Below, piece after piece: positions 5,744 through 6,622 of a stretch of 6,622 bases of DNA (position 1 is the first letter of the stretch; the number at the start of each line of letters is the position of its first letter). The position numbers and the translations under genes are program-made. Location: contig QHXH01000167.1 in NCBI GenBank assembly GCA_003222855.1, positions 8,973 to 15,594 of the forward strand, written 5' to 3'. This stretch comes from Acidobacteriota bacterium. Its GTDB lineage: Bacteria; Acidobacteriota; Blastocatellia; Pyrinomonadales; Pyrinomonadaceae. The notes under the pieces are model-generated. The model searched no databases. It saw nothing but the letters and a program-made list of their open reading frames with translations, and was not told the origin of the DNA.

Positions 5744-6622
5744 ATGGCCAATCTCTTAGACATTCGCCGGCGAATTAAGTCGGTCAAGAACACGCAGCAG
5801 ATCACCAAAGCCATGAAAATGGTGTCGGCGGCGAAGCTGAAGCGCGCGCAGAATCGCGTGATCAATGCTCGTCCGTTCGCCAACAAGATGACTGAAGTTC
5901 TTGCCGAACTCGCTAAGCACACACCTGAAGATTTTCATCATCCGCTCCTGGACCAGCGCGGTGACGAACGTTATCTCGTCGTCTTGATTACGGCAGACAA
6001 GGGATTGTGCGGCGCATTCAATACGAACCTGCTAAAGGCCGCACAGGCATTTCTGAAAGAGAATTCCGGCAAGCAGATCGAGTTCCTGGCCATTGGACGC
6101 AAAGGCCGCGACTTTTTCCGCAGGCGCGCCACGCTCGCCGGCGAATACGTGGGATTGACGGGCAAAGGCCGCGTTGAATTTTCTGAAGCTCTCGAAGTGG
6201 CGCGTGACATCATCGCGCGCTTTACCGAAGAACAGGAGATCGACAAGGTCTTTCTGATCTTTGCCGAATTCAAAACGGTGCTGACCCAGCGAATTGTTGT
6301 CGAGCAGCTATTGCCGATTTCGCGCTCCGGGACCGATGAAGGTGATGCTGATGCTGACATCAATGTGACAGATTACATTTATGAACAACCGCCGGCGGAG
6401 ATCTTCGCGCGCCTGCTGCCGCGTCTGGTTGAGACACAAATGTTTCGTGCTTTGTTGGAATCGATCGCCTCAGAACAAGGCACCCGCATGACCGCCATGG
6501 ATGCCGCATCGAAGAATGCCGGCGACCTCATCTCGTCGCTGACTCTGAACATGAATCGCGTGCGCCAGGCGGCGATCACTCGCGAAATCATCGAGATTGT
6601 TTCCGGCGCCGCAGCCTTGTAG
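5744..6622 (+). CDS. atpG: F-type ATP synthase subunit gamma
   Basis: F1 gamma, the rotating central shaft inside alpha3beta3 that connects to epsilon and the c-ring; 292 residues, close to the usual 285-295. The N-terminal coiled-coil helix contains the family motif KNTQQITKAMKMVSAAKLKR (15-34). The middle alpha/beta domain has LVVLITADKGLCG (78-90). The C-terminal helix ends in the gamma signature ITREIIEIVSGAAA (278-291). The ATG at 5744 yields MANLLDIRRRIKSV, the expected N-terminus. No Shine-Dalgarno is visible; a T-run and a 7-bp repeat array lie directly upstream. The TAG is the last codon of the window, so whether atpD and atpC follow cannot be seen. Confidence 0.98.
   Translation: MANLLDIRRRIKSVKNTQQITKAMKMVSAAKLKRAQNRVINARPFANKMTEVLAELAKHTPEDFHHPLLDQRGDERYLVVLITADKGLCGAFNTNLLKAAQAFLKENSGKQIEFLAIGRKGRDFFRRRATLAGEYVGLTGKGRVEFSEALEVARDIIARFTEEQEIDKVFLIFAEFKTVLTQRIVVEQLLPISRSGTDEGDADADINVTDYIYEQPPAEIFARLLPRLVETQMFRALLESIASEQGTRMTAMDAASKNAGDLISSLTLNMNRVRQAAITREIIEIVSGAAAL

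Overview
The window holds two divergent, housekeeping-type gene clusters of a GC-moderate bacterium. Leftward (minus strand) run rpmH (ribosomal protein L34), rnpA (RNase P protein), yidD and the 5' three-quarters of yidC, which is cut by the left edge. Rightward (plus strand) runs an F-type ATP synthase operon: two b-type stator subunits (b' then b), delta (atpH), alpha (atpA) and gamma (atpG). atpG ends exactly on the last base. Every gene is a recognisable member of a conserved family. Gene content and the style of YidC and the paired b/b' genes fit a Gram-negative lineage such as Acidobacteriota (possibly Blastocatellia). That placement is an inference from remembered family sequences, not something the window proves.

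Layout: yidC (1-1407, partial), palindromic repeat 1 (1418-1455), yidD (1462-1671), palindromic repeat 2 (1686-1745, running into the rnpA 3' end), rnpA (1730-2125), rpmH (2149-2295). A 234-bp divergent control region follows (2296-2529), with back-to-back promoter-like elements and a foldable atp leader. Then come atpF' (2530-3009), atpF (3013-3543), atpH (3540-4079, 4-bp overlap), an inverted array of 7-bp repeats (4082-4153), atpA (4161-5693), a second and different 7-bp repeat array (5707-5734), and atpG (5744-6622). No gap without a gene exceeds 300 bases.

The clusters are linked in function. L34 and the RNase P protein serve translation and tRNA maturation. YidD and YidC serve membrane protein insertion, and in well-studied bacteria YidC inserts F0 subunits of the ATP synthase encoded across the divergent promoter. 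The F0 a and c genes (atpB, atpE) are not upstream of b' here, so this operon is split compared with the E. coli order.

No new protein system is visible. The unusual material is between the genes: four intergenic gaps are filled with short repeats. Two are related REP-like palindromes in the yid/rnpA cluster. Two are heptanucleotide tandem arrays of unrelated sequence but the same 7-bp period in the atp operon. They sit in translation-initiation regions or, in one case, supply a gene's last codons and stop. A second point is that the YidC groove arginine position appears to be tyrosine.
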